This document shows positions 1 to 6,885 of a stretch of 20,205 nt of DNA, piece after piece. The DNA is from a virus, in the IMG/VR virus record IMGVR_UViG_3300042914_001479, positions 1-20,205 of that record; one strand, written 5' to 3'. The number at the start of each line of letters is the position of its first letter. Position 1 is the stretch's first letter. Made by a program: the position numbers and the translations under genes. The notes beneath the pieces were generated by a model, which was not told where the DNA came from, did not search any database, and saw only the letters and a program-made list of their open reading frames with translations.

Positions 1-205
1 ACCCCCGACACGCAATCTGTGGCGGAACCTCGTTCCATCCCGCAAGAACGATCCCACCACCCCAAGACACAAGTGCAGACGCTACCTGAGTGCTAGGGTC
101 TTTGCTGTGCTGTGATGCCATGTTCCACACATCATTCAGGTAAATGCCATCACGATCCTCGTTTTCGGGATCGTATTCAAGAAGACTGTCCCAATCACTG
201 ACCAT
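1..205 (-). CDS. dCMP/cytidine deaminase-like protein (partial, C-terminus cut by window edge)
   Basis: Only the first 68 codons are inside the window and they are open to the edge. The start ATG at 203-205 has a strong GGAGGAA Shine-Dalgarno 8 nt upstream and overlaps the end of uvsY by 11 nt, which suggests translational coupling. Residues 27-60 read WNMASQHSKDPSTQVASALV, then GGGIVLAGWNEVP. This matches the N-terminal part of zinc-dependent dCMP deaminases (the A..SKDPSTxVGA.I and G.N..P pattern). Such enzymes convert dCMP to dUMP for dTTP supply, and T4 itself encodes one (cd). The catalytic H-A-E and PCxxC motifs would lie beyond the left edge and cannot be checked, so another member of the cytidine deaminase superfamily is possible. 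Confidence 0.7.
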   Translation of the reverse strand, partial: MVSDWDSLLEYDPENEDRDGIYLNDVWNMASQHSKDPSTQVASALVSWGGGIVLAGWNEVPPQIACRG

Positions 206-629
206 TGGTGAATTTCCTCCATTCAATGGCATTGCGAATTTTCCAGTGGCGGGTGTTCAGTTCCTTGACCACCTCTTCAAGCAGCGACACCTTTTCTTTT
301 TGAAAGATGAACTTCTGCGACAGTTTGCAGAGGTCTTCATCAGAGTTCATGTACAGATCAAGATCGTTTCGCAGAATCTTCAGGGGAAACGGCTCCCAAC
401 CACGGGTGGTAAGTTCTTCCTGAGACATCTTGCCCGTGTAATATTCCCATTTCACCCGCATCATGCAGTTATAGTCTGCCTCTGCCTTACGCATGGACAG
501 CCGCTCGTCCATGAGAAAGTTCAAGTACTTGCCGTGCAATTGGGGAATCTTCAGCGACTCTAGGTCAAGAGCCGCGTCATCAAGTGCCATGTCTCGCTGT
601 ATTTCTTTTCGTATTTCGTCTAGGGTCAT
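195..629 (-). CDS. uvsY: UvsY-like recombination mediator protein
   Basis: The protein is 144 aa from the ATG at 627-629; T4 UvsY is 137 aa. This start is chosen over one 16 codons upstream because GGAG lies 8 nt before it, the upstream start would lie inside the promoter, and the N-terminus MTLDEIRKEIQRDM matches the MRLEDLQEELKKD-type start of T4 UvsY. Residues 31-66 (LHGKYLNFLMDERLSMRKAE, then KWEYYTGK) match the T4 region ending in ARLDYYSG. The C-terminus (WKIRNAIEWRKFTNGQ) corresponds to the end of the family. UvsY loads the UvsX recombinase onto gp32-coated single-stranded DNA for recombination-dependent replication and repair. The gene has its own sigma70-type promoter and overlaps the deaminase-like gene downstream. 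Family assignment is from remembered sequence patterns. Confidence 0.85.
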   Translation of the reverse strand: MTLDEIRKEIQRDMALDDAALDLESLKIPQLHGKYLNFLMDERLSMRKAEADYNCMMRVKWEYYTGKMSQEELTTRGWEPFPLKILRNDLDLYMNSDEDLCKLSQKFIFQKEKVSLLEEVVKELNTRHWKIRNAIEWRKFTNGQ

Positions 630-649
630 TATGAAGTCTCCGTTGCAGG

Positions 650-677
650 AGTATACACGCCCAACACAACAAGTCAA
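650..677 (-). promoter_or_regulatory. sigma70-type promoter for uvsY
   Basis: On the minus strand, TTGACT (672-677) and TATACT (650-655) are separated by 16 nt. Each box matches the consensus at 5 of 6 positions. The predicted transcript start, near 643, falls just before the GGAGA ribosome site (637-641), giving a leader of about 14 nt. The element lies in the 55-nt gap after the tube-like gene. It is the only clear host-type promoter I saw in the window. Confidence 0.65.
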
Positions 678-684
678 GACGGAA

Positions 685-1212
685 TCACAGAACTTCTATT
701 TCATAACTCCGATACTTGAATGTGCATGATCCAACGAATGGCTCTGGATCTATGACCGTGGAACTGAAGTCAATGGAGGACAGGGTTCGTGGGTAGATAT
801 CGTAGAATGTCACATTCAATTTTGGATTTTTAGTGGAGTTCAAAATGATGAGATTTGCGGTGGACACATGCGTGTTCACTGCCCGAAACTCTTCGTAATT
901 TTCAACATTAGTGACTGACCGCATCCAGTTGTATAGTTCAAGCCAATTGCCCATGTTTTCGTCCACCACGAATCCGATAGTCAACTCATCGAAATCAAGT
1001 TTGGAGGGACGAGAAATCTGTACGAACGGGGTGGGCATTATCACCTCGCTCATGGTAATGGTTGGCAAGGACGCGCTTTGGCAAAAATACGAAACTTTCG
1101 GAAGACGAGTAATGCTGAACCGATAGTAGGTCGGCAGCAGTGGGTTCATGTGCTGCGGATACCGATTCAGTATTCCGTCTTCTATGTCCGTGAAATTGTA
1201 AGGAATTGCCAT
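685..1212 (-). CDS. tail-tube-fold protein, gp19-like paralogue (possible baseplate tube component)
   Basis: The protein is 175 aa. It aligns by eye with the gp19-like tube protein in this window. SYFCQSASLP (41-50) matches SFLCKAAQIP (42-51). LDFDELTIGFVVDEN..WLELYNW (72-96) matches RTFQDWQLTVISDSN..LRSAFENW. The C-terminal LNVTFYDIYPRTLSSIDFS..FKY strand pattern matches ALRTYSFVGCFPSEVGTIDLS..INY. In T4, gp19, gp48, gp54 and gp27 share tube-like domains, so a role as tube initiator or baseplate-proximal tube component is plausible but inferred. T4 gp3 has a similar length, but gp3 resembles gp15, which this protein does not. A GGAGG lies 13 nt before the ATG, a long spacing, directly after the U-tract of the gp23 terminator. 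No promoter is visible between that terminator and the gene, so it probably depends on read-through. Confidence 0.6.
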   Translation of the reverse strand: MAIPYNFTDIEDGILNRYPQHMNPLLPTYYRFSITRLPKVSYFCQSASLPTITMSEVIMPTPFVQISRPSKLDFDELTIGFVVDENMGNWLELYNWMRSVTNVENYEEFRAVNTHVSTANLIILNSTKNPKLNVTFYDIYPRTLSSIDFSSTVIDPEPFVGSCTFKYRSYEIEVL

Positions 1213-1230
1213 ATGAGTATGTATGCCTCC

Positions 1231-1263
1231 AAACGAAAAGGGGGAGAGGTTTCCCTCTCCCCC
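1231..1263 (-). terminator. intrinsic (Rho-independent) terminator after the capsid gene
   Basis: The transcript reads GGGGGAGAGG, GAAA, CCTCTCCCCC and then TTTTCGTTT. This is a perfect 10-bp GC-rich stem (1254-1263 with 1240-1249) closed by a GNRA-type GAAA tetraloop (1250-1253) and followed by a U-rich tail (1231-1239). It lies 24 nt after the gp23 stop and 18 nt before the next gene's start. It is the only strong terminator in the window. Confidence 0.93.
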
Positions 1264-1287
1264 GATCCGTAAGGTTGATGCCGTCTA

Positions 1288-2748
1288 TTACGAAGCCACG
1301 CCGTGGAGGTTGTCCACGCGGAAGATACGGTAATAGCGGTTGCTACGAGCGTTGAGTGCGCCTGCGCCTGCTCCAGCACCCTCAGCGAAGGGGTTCGCAA
1401 CCATGCCGTAGCGGGTCTTGAACGCCATCTTGGGCTGGAAGGTGGTGGTGTCAACGGCACGCATCATCTGTAGCGGGACATAGGGGCAGTAGAACAGACC
1501 CGCATCGTAGGGGCTGGTTCCCTTGTACCCAACGCAGACGAAGTTGGTGTTCGTGCCGCTGGCAACATCCTGATAGGGGTCGATGTAGACCTTGATCTTG
1601 CCGTTGAGCGTACCCGCAAAGGTGTTGCCCGTGTCGTCAACATCAAGGCTGACATTCAGCGCGGGGCTGATGTTCAGGAAGCCACCCATTGCGAGGGCAG
1701 AGGCAACATCTGCCGAGCAGATGATGAAGTTGCCCTTGCCGCGACGGGTATCCTTGGCGATCTGATTGCACTCACGCTCAATCTGGAACATCAGACCACG
1801 GAACTTTTCCGCGCTCCAACGACCGTCAGAGTCCTGAATGAGATCGTAAACGCCACCGTACTTCGTGCCGTCACCAGCGGTGGTTAGACCACCAACAACG
1901 GTCTTGTAGTACAGGTCGCTCTGCTGCGCTCCAAGACGAGCAGTGCGATAGACGGTGCGAACAACCTCGCGGTTGATTTCAGCAAGGATTTCCGTGCTGA
2001 GAATGTTGGCGAGTTCGGTTTCAGCATCCAAGCCGTGAACAGCCTTGAGGTCTTGGGCAAGTTCAACGCTGTACGAAGCAGCCAACATGCGGGTTGCTGC
2101 CTGTACACCGACGCGCTCAATGCTGAATGCCATTTCCGCAGGGGCATTGGCTTCACCGAAAGCGGTTGTCAGCGGAGAACCGACAGTCAGACCGCTAGCC
2201 GATGTGGGGATGTTGGTGGTAGAGTATCCGAAGAACGGATCAACACCGTTGGTGTCGTAAGCAAGCGTTCCGGTTGGGCCGGTGTTACCGGAAGCCGTGC
2301 TGCTTGTTCCGTTGGTGTTTGTTCCAGCAGCACCGGAGAAGGTGGCTTGAGGCTCGTTGTAGAAAGCCTCAGTGCCGTTGGGGCCAAGATAACGGCTACG
2401 CATTGCGAAGATCAAGCCTGTCGGAGCCGACATGGCCTGAACGCCGCAGATATCGTAAGCCATCAGGTTGGGCATGGCACGGCGAACCAACTGGATCAGA
2501 ATTGGATCGTAGCCCTTGATGTTTCCAGCACCCGAGGGGCTGGCAAGGGTGTCCATGCCAACGCCGAGGCTTGAGGTTGGGCTTGGGCCTTCAACGAGCA
2601 TCTGCTCCTTGATTGCCTTCTCTTGGTTCTCCAAGAGGGTGGCAGTGGTGGCGCGACGATGTGGATCCGTGATGGGAGCCATGTCGCTGTGATCAAGAAC
2701 GGGCTTCCACTTGCGAAGAGCCTGTTCGGTTAGAACCTTATTCTCCAT
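1288..2748 (-). CDS. gp23: major capsid protein (gp23-like)
   Basis: The protein is 486 aa; T4 gp23 is 521 aa. It carries the HK97-type T4 capsid signature: an N-terminal propeptide, then NIKGYDPILIQLVRRAMPNL and MAYDICGVQAMSAPTGLIFA-type motifs at about residues 76-115. The C-terminal region holds IKVYIDPYQ..., FVCVGYKGTSPYDAGLFYCP, YVPLQMMRAVD and KTRYGMVANPF. MLVE at residues 50-53 fits the gp21 cleavage consensus (L/I-x-E), so the mature protein probably begins at G54; LLE at 38-40 is a second candidate. The start ATG has AAGGAGAT upstream. The gene ends with tandem stops TAA TAG and a strong terminator, as expected for the most abundant late product. It forms the hexameric capsid shell on the gp22 scaffold. 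Confidence 0.97.
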   Translation of the reverse strand: MENKVLTEQALRKWKPVLDHSDMAPITDPHRRATTATLLENQEKAIKEQMLVEGPSPTSSLGVGMDTLASPSGAGNIKGYDPILIQLVRRAMPNLMAYDICGVQAMSAPTGLIFAMRSRYLGPNGTEAFYNEPQATFSGAAGTNTNGTSSTASGNTGPTGTLAYDTNGVDPFFGYSTTNIPTSASGLTVGSPLTTAFGEANAPAEMAFSIERVGVQAATRMLAASYSVELAQDLKAVHGLDAETELANILSTEILAEINREVVRTVYRTARLGAQQSDLYYKTVVGGLTTAGDGTKYGGVYDLIQDSDGRWSAEKFRGLMFQIERECNQIAKDTRRGKGNFIICSADVASALAMGGFLNISPALNVSLDVDDTGNTFAGTLNGKIKVYIDPYQDVASGTNTNFVCVGYKGTSPYDAGLFYCPYVPLQMMRAVDTTTFQPKMAFKTRYGMVANPFAEGAGAGAGALNARSNRYYRIFRVDNLHGVAS

Positions 2749-2802
2749 TGTAGTATCTCCTTGTTGTTAACAGTCAGGAAGACTGATTAGGGGTGTAGTA
2801 AA

Positions 2803-3936
2803 TTAGTCCTTGGATCGGCTCATGGACTTGATATACGCCTCCATGAGTGGTGATGCTTCAGACTCTTCCTCGTAAGATTCCTCAAGGGAGTCTTCGTTGG
2901 ATGGTTCGCTGGCAACAGAGGTGTTGCCGATGTTTTCGATGTTCTCGCGCAGAACAGAGAGTTTTTCGGCAAACTGCTCAACCGAATCAAACTCAATGCT
3001 TTCCGCGAGGTTGCGGAGTTTCTGAGTTTCGGTGTCGGTGAGTCCTTCTGCCATCTCGCGGAACAGGAGTTCGCAGCGGAGTTGTTCACACTCATCGCTG
3101 ACTTCCATGTTCTTGCTGACCTGTTCATCTAGTTCAGTCTTGAGGGTTTCGTAATCCTCAACAGTGGACTCAAACAGGTCAAGTTTCTCCTCGGGAACTT
3201 CAATGTACGACTCCGCGAACACGCCGCGCAGTTTCTCAATGAAGCCTTCGGTAATCTCGGTGCGAAGACCGTTGCTGACCGCAAGACGGTTTTCCTGCAT
3301 CCACTCTTCAACCACATAGTTCAGGTACTCGTCAATGCGCTCAACCATTTCTTCGGTGACCGCAAGAGTGTGTTCCTCAAGGAGAGTGGAGTACTTGGCT
3401 TGCAGTTCCTCCTCAATCTCCTGTGTACGGGCAACAACCTGAGCCTCAAACAGCGTGGCTGCTTCGGTCTTGAACTCCTCGGTTAGATCCTTGCCAGCAA
3501 ACAAGGTTTCGATGCTCTCCTTCATGGAGGGCTTCTCAATCTTGCCACTGGCTGCGCTTGGTTTGGGCTTGATTGTACCACGATTCTTGTCAGCACTGAC
3601 ATCCGTGGGTTCAGCAATCTTTGCACCCTTCTTGTTCACATCGTGGGTGATCTTGGTATCGGCATAATCTGAAGCGGCTTCCTTCATGGACTTCTTCTTC
3701 AGGAAGGCAGGCTTCTTGTCCTCCTCTTCCTCTTCCTCTTCTTCGCCCTCTTCTTCTTCAGACTCGTCTTCCTCTGACTCGTCTTCATCCTTCTTGGCTT
3801 CCTCAATGTCTTCTACTTCCTCCTCAAACACCTCTTCCTCAACCTGTTCGGGTTCGGTGGACTCGGTGTTCTCGGCAAGGAAATTCTCCCCGAGGATTAC
3901 CTTCTTGATGACATCTTCGATCTTTTCGTTAGCCAT
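2803..3936 (-). CDS. gp22: prohead core scaffolding protein (gp22-like)
   Basis: The protein is 377 aa, longer than T4 gp22 (269 aa). Residues about 24-73 are extremely acidic, ending in nearly uninterrupted Glu (E/D-rich from 48 to 73). The rest is predicted to be mostly helical and charged (about 140-340), as in coiled core scaffolds. The C-terminal MEAYIKSMSR tail resembles the short end motif of the family. Position supports the call: it lies between the gp21 protease and gp23, as in T4. The protein should form the internal prohead core and be degraded by gp21; several L/I-x-E sites are present. AAGGAGA lies 9 nt before the start. The similarity is more in composition and synteny than in sequence, and the acidic N-terminal extension may be specific to this lineage. 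Confidence 0.85.
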   Translation of the reverse strand: MANEKIEDVIKKVILGENFLAENTESTEPEQVEEEVFEEEVEDIEEAKKDEDESEEDESEEEEGEEEEEEEEDKKPAFLKKKSMKEAASDYADTKITHDVNKKGAKIAEPTDVSADKNRGTIKPKPSAASGKIEKPSMKESIETLFAGKDLTEEFKTEAATLFEAQVVARTQEIEEELQAKYSTLLEEHTLAVTEEMVERIDEYLNYVVEEWMQENRLAVSNGLRTEITEGFIEKLRGVFAESYIEVPEEKLDLFESTVEDYETLKTELDEQVSKNMEVSDECEQLRCELLFREMAEGLTDTETQKLRNLAESIEFDSVEQFAEKLSVLRENIENIGNTSVASEPSNEDSLEESYEEESEASPLMEAYIKSMSRSKD

Positions 3937-3969
3937 GACTGGAGTTCTCCTTTGAAATATGTAGACGCT

Positions 3970-4611
3970 TCAGAGTCTTGAGATAAAGTCTTTGAACAGG
4001 TTCATTGCCTGCTCTTCTAGTTTGCGTGATGGGGTGTTTTGAATTACCTTCTTGTAATTCTCAATGACTACTGGCTTGAGAACCCCGTTTTCCCAAATCC
4101 ATTCCCGACCTTCCATGATTCCGTTGACGAAAGCGTTTGGCGCAGACGGGTCAGCGACCACATCCACTGCCGCAAGCATGAAGTCTTCCTGTACCACATT
4201 TACCCCGTCCTGCTCCTTCAGACTGCCCATGCCACGGGACGAAACGCCTAGTTTCACGCCCTCGTCAATGAGGTTGCGGACAATCTTGCCGTATGGGGTG
4301 TCAAGAATCTTGGCTTTGCCGTACACATCGTTCTTCTCTAAGCGCAAGTCCTTGATGAGATGGGACACGCGCTCCAAGTTCACGGTTGGGCCCTCGGGGT
4401 GACCCAGTTCGCCCATTGCGCGGTTGGTCTTCACATATTCCTTCTGATACCGATCCAGTTCCTTCTCCATGACGGCAATGGGATACACGCGACCGTTGCG
4501 GTTCTTCGCTTCAGCCTGCATGAACACGCCTTCAATGAAGTAGTGCTTCTGACCGTCTTTGGTTTCGGTCAGAATGTTGATGTCCTGAACTGTTTCGGTG
4601 ATTAGTTTCAT
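3970..4611 (-). CDS. gp21: prohead core protease (gp21-like)
   Basis: The protein is 213 aa, close to T4 gp21 (212 aa). It belongs to the herpesvirus-assemblin-like serine protease family (peptidase U9/S78-like). AKNRNGRVYP (35-44) and AMGELGHPEG (65-74) contain the candidate catalytic His71. VKLGVSSRGMGS (119-130) contains the candidate nucleophile, Ser124 or Ser125. DFMLAAVDVVADPSAPNAFV follows as the usual third conserved block. It cleaves scaffold, core and capsid proteins after L/I-x-E during head maturation and is expected to process itself; LEE occurs near its C-terminus. Its ATG overlaps the stop of the upstream core protein (TGATG), so the two are coupled. Confidence 0.95.
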   Translation of the reverse strand: MKLITETVQDINILTETKDGQKHYFIEGVFMQAEAKNRNGRVYPIAVMEKELDRYQKEYVKTNRAMGELGHPEGPTVNLERVSHLIKDLRLEKNDVYGKAKILDTPYGKIVRNLIDEGVKLGVSSRGMGSLKEQDGVNVVQEDFMLAAVDVVADPSAPNAFVNGIMEGREWIWENGVLKPVVIENYKKVIQNTPSRKLEEQAMNLFKDFISRL

Positions 4612-5093
4612 CAGTCCTTAGCCTTCTTGTTGTACTGCTTCCAAGCGGTGGCGTACATTACTTCCTTGCCGCGCTTGCCGTACTGCTTGGCGAACGAAGC
4701 CTTGGTCTTCTTGGAGCCTGTCATCTTCTCCATGCCCGGAGGCGACACTTCATCAATCTGCTCTGCTTCTTCCTTCATGCTGCCAGCAGGAACGCCCTTT
4801 CCAAGTTTAGCCTTGTGACCAGCCTTCTTGATCTCTGCACGGGCAGCGGTGAACTTGTCCTCGCTTGCGCCTGCGGGAACGCCTGTGGTCTTCGCGGCTT
4901 CTTCGATTTCTTCTTCCTGAGTTTCTTCGGCTTCTTCGCCCTTTGCCTCAGCAAAAAGATCGGCAGCAATCTTTACCCGCTCCTCGTCCATCAGGACTGA
5001 AGCCTTGGCATACAGGGACTTGAAAACGCTTTCCTTAGCGTCCACATAGTTCTTCTCTAGCAGGGCTTTTACGATCTTCTTGTTGGTATCCAT
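4611..5093 (-). CDS. prohead core protein (gp68-like)
   Basis: The protein is 160 aa; T4 gp68 is 141 aa. The N-terminus (KIVKALLEKNYVDAKESVFK...ERVKIAADLF, about 6-47) resembles the gp68 start, where a short helix precedes an 'AEK..ID..K.EVA..LF' segment. A Glu-rich middle (52-68) and a Lys-rich region follow. The last about 35 residues (SFAKQYGKRGKEVMYATAWK and the end) match a small basic motif (FKxxYGxxxxxVMYATA) seen in many T4-like phage head proteins. Location between portal gp20 and protease gp21 is the T4 position of gp67/gp68. AAGGAGA precedes the start. It could equally be labelled gp67-like; no gene for a second core protein is present in the gap. Confidence 0.62.
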   Translation of the reverse strand: MDTNKKIVKALLEKNYVDAKESVFKSLYAKASVLMDEERVKIAADLFAEAKGEEAEETQEEEIEEAAKTTGVPAGASEDKFTAARAEIKKAGHKAKLGKGVPAGSMKEEAEQIDEVSPPGMEKMTGSKKTKASFAKQYGKRGKEVMYATAWKQYNKKAKD

Positions 5094-5112
5094 GTGTTCT
5101 CCTTGTCTGACC

Positions 5113-5123
5113 TATTTATTTAG
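5113..5123 (-). promoter_or_regulatory. candidate T4-type late promoter before the prohead core genes
   Basis: The minus strand reads CTAAATAAATA in the 69-nt gap between gp20 and the core protein. It contains both a CTAAATA and an AATAAATA element, close to the T4 late TATAAATA -10 box. The start of the core gene is 20 nt downstream, with the ribosome site between. AT-rich boxes are easy to find by chance, but this one lies in a gap and is doubled. Confidence 0.45.
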
Positions 5124-5162
5124 ATTGGCTATATTTTCCGCGAAATAGACGGGTTTGAAAAA

Positions 5163-6860
5163 TCATTCCTTGGGGTTGCCAAACTCGTCTTCATCCTCGT
5201 CACCCCCGACAATTTCCCCGATTGTGATATTTGACGGAGGTGTTCCTGCTCCCTCCTCCGGGGCAGTCGCTGTCCCCGGCTGAGGCACACCTTGGTCTGC
5301 CACCGGGGTCTGTGTCCCTTCGGGGGCAACAATCTTGCCCTCTGCCATCTCTTCCTTGATGGCATTGTCGATTTCTTCAATGTCTTCAGCGGTCTGTTTC
5401 AAAATATGACGGCGCACGAAATCGCGGGAGTAATATTTGCCAACAAAATCCTCTGCGTCCCGTGCTGTCTGTAGACGATCCTTGAGTACTTCGCTCTCCT
5501 TGAGTTCGGAGAAATGCGAGTCTTTGTTGAATTTAAAGGCAATTTTTGGTTCAATGTCCTTCCACTCGTCTTCACGAATGATTCCCTTCAGAATCAACTG
5601 TATGCGGAGCAAGTTCAGGAATACCTCAGAGAATTTCATGCGGAGGCGTTCCACAAACTTGAAGAATTTTACTTCGTCCCGACTGATCTCTGATGCACGA
5701 CCAATATTGAAGCCTGTGCTTTCCTCCAACCGAGTAGTGGGAACATTCAGGGATTGAAATAGTTTCTTCTGGAAGTACTTGACATCTTCCATTTCGCCAA
5801 GATTCTGTCCACCTTGCAGGGTGCTGACTTCCGTGCCCTTGCCACCTTCTCGGCGTGGCATCCAGAAATCTTCAAGCATGGACATGTGCTTGCGCTGATC
5901 GTTTATCTCACCAGTGGTGGGATCGTACATGAGTTTGTTGCGATATCGCTGCATCAGCCCACGCACATACTCTTCTGCCTTTTGCTTGGGAAGATTTCCC
6001 ACATCCACATAGAATATGCGCCGCTCGGGGGCACGGGCAAGACGATAGATGATCACAGCGTCCTCAATCATACGCAACTGATTGAGTGCCTTGATTGCTT
6101 TGTGTAGATAGCCAATGATCTTCTTGCGCCGAGAATCATACAATCCGCTGTGGACAAAGCAAACAGCATCAGGATTGATCTTCAATCCGTCAAGAGTCAT
6201 GGTTGAAGACGACTGGTCTTGTTCACTGTAAATGTAGAACTCTTCTATGTCCGAAACCAAGTTTATGCCAAGTGGGTTGGCACTGTTTTCTACGCCTTTG
6301 CCTCCCGATGGCATGGGCTTCTTCTTTATCTTGCGAACCTTTCTGATCCGTGTGGGATCAATAGGACGCAATTCCAGTATGCCCTTCTTCTTGTTCTTTT
6401 CGTCAATAATGATGTGATAGTAGATTCTGCTGTCCACATACCACTTACGAAACAACTCGTATCCACGGCGAGTAAAGTCAAGCAACTGCATGACTTCGTG
6501 GAACTCGTCTTCAATTTTGTCCTTGATTGCCTTGGACTGCTTTACTGCGGACACATCAATTTTCACGGCATCAAGCGTGTCGTTGTACACAATGCTTTCG
6601 TTGCAGATGTCAGCGATTGCACTTTCGCACTCCGGGTGAAGTGCCATTTCGCGGTACTTGTAGATTAGTTCAATATCGGATTTTACAGAACCATCAAAAT
6701 CAACATATGCTCCAAAGTACCCACCCACCTCAATTGGTGTTGCTCCGTCATCGTAGTCAGGAGGCACAAAAGAAACAGGCTTCTTGAGGATGTCCTCCGC
6801 AGAAGCCGTGTCCCTTGCGTCCTTTTTGCCAATACTAAAACCAAACAAGTTGATTGCCAT
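5163..6860 (-). CDS. gp20: portal vertex protein (gp20-like)
   Basis: The protein is 565 aa, slightly longer than T4 gp20 (524 aa) and similar to cyanophage-type portals. Clear family blocks include HPECESAIADICNESIV (75-91), LELRPIDPTRIRKVRKI (162-178), ARAPERRIFYVDVGNLPK (276-292), LMYDPTTGEINDQRKHMSML (310-329) and EDFWMPRREGGKGTEVSTLQ (330-349), followed by GQNLGEMEDVKYFQKKLFQS. The C-terminal about 55 residues are Pro/Gly/Glu-rich and probably disordered. The dodecameric portal nucleates head assembly, docks the terminase and carries DNA. The ribosome site (AAAGGG, about 10 nt from the ATG) is weaker than those of its neighbours. gp19 stops 25 nt upstream. Confidence 0.97.
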   Translation of the reverse strand: MAINLFGFSIGKKDARDTASAEDILKKPVSFVPPDYDDGATPIEVGGYFGAYVDFDGSVKSDIELIYKYREMALHPECESAIADICNESIVYNDTLDAVKIDVSAVKQSKAIKDKIEDEFHEVMQLLDFTRRGYELFRKWYVDSRIYYHIIIDEKNKKKGILELRPIDPTRIRKVRKIKKKPMPSGGKGVENSANPLGINLVSDIEEFYIYSEQDQSSSTMTLDGLKINPDAVCFVHSGLYDSRRKKIIGYLHKAIKALNQLRMIEDAVIIYRLARAPERRIFYVDVGNLPKQKAEEYVRGLMQRYRNKLMYDPTTGEINDQRKHMSMLEDFWMPRREGGKGTEVSTLQGGQNLGEMEDVKYFQKKLFQSLNVPTTRLEESTGFNIGRASEISRDEVKFFKFVERLRMKFSEVFLNLLRIQLILKGIIREDEWKDIEPKIAFKFNKDSHFSELKESEVLKDRLQTARDAEDFVGKYYSRDFVRRHILKQTAEDIEEIDNAIKEEMAEGKIVAPEGTQTPVADQGVPQPGTATAPEEGAGTPPSNITIGEIVGGDEDEDEFGNPKE

Positions 6861-6885
6861 GATGAAGATACCCTTTCAGAGTGTA

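Noticed and set aside
685-1212. Assignment of the 175-aa protein as gp3 tail terminator
   Set aside because: Length and rough position would fit, but gp3 resembles gp15 and this protein instead aligns with the tube protein gp19.
2035-2574. Plus-strand reading frame of 179 codons inside the capsid gene
   Set aside because: Antisense to strongly conserved gp23 sequence, with no recognisable product.
2769-2788. Small hairpin (CAGTC, 5-nt loop, GACTG) between gp22 and gp23
   Set aside because: Only a 5-bp stem with no U-tract, too weak for a terminator; not conserved evidence for regulation.
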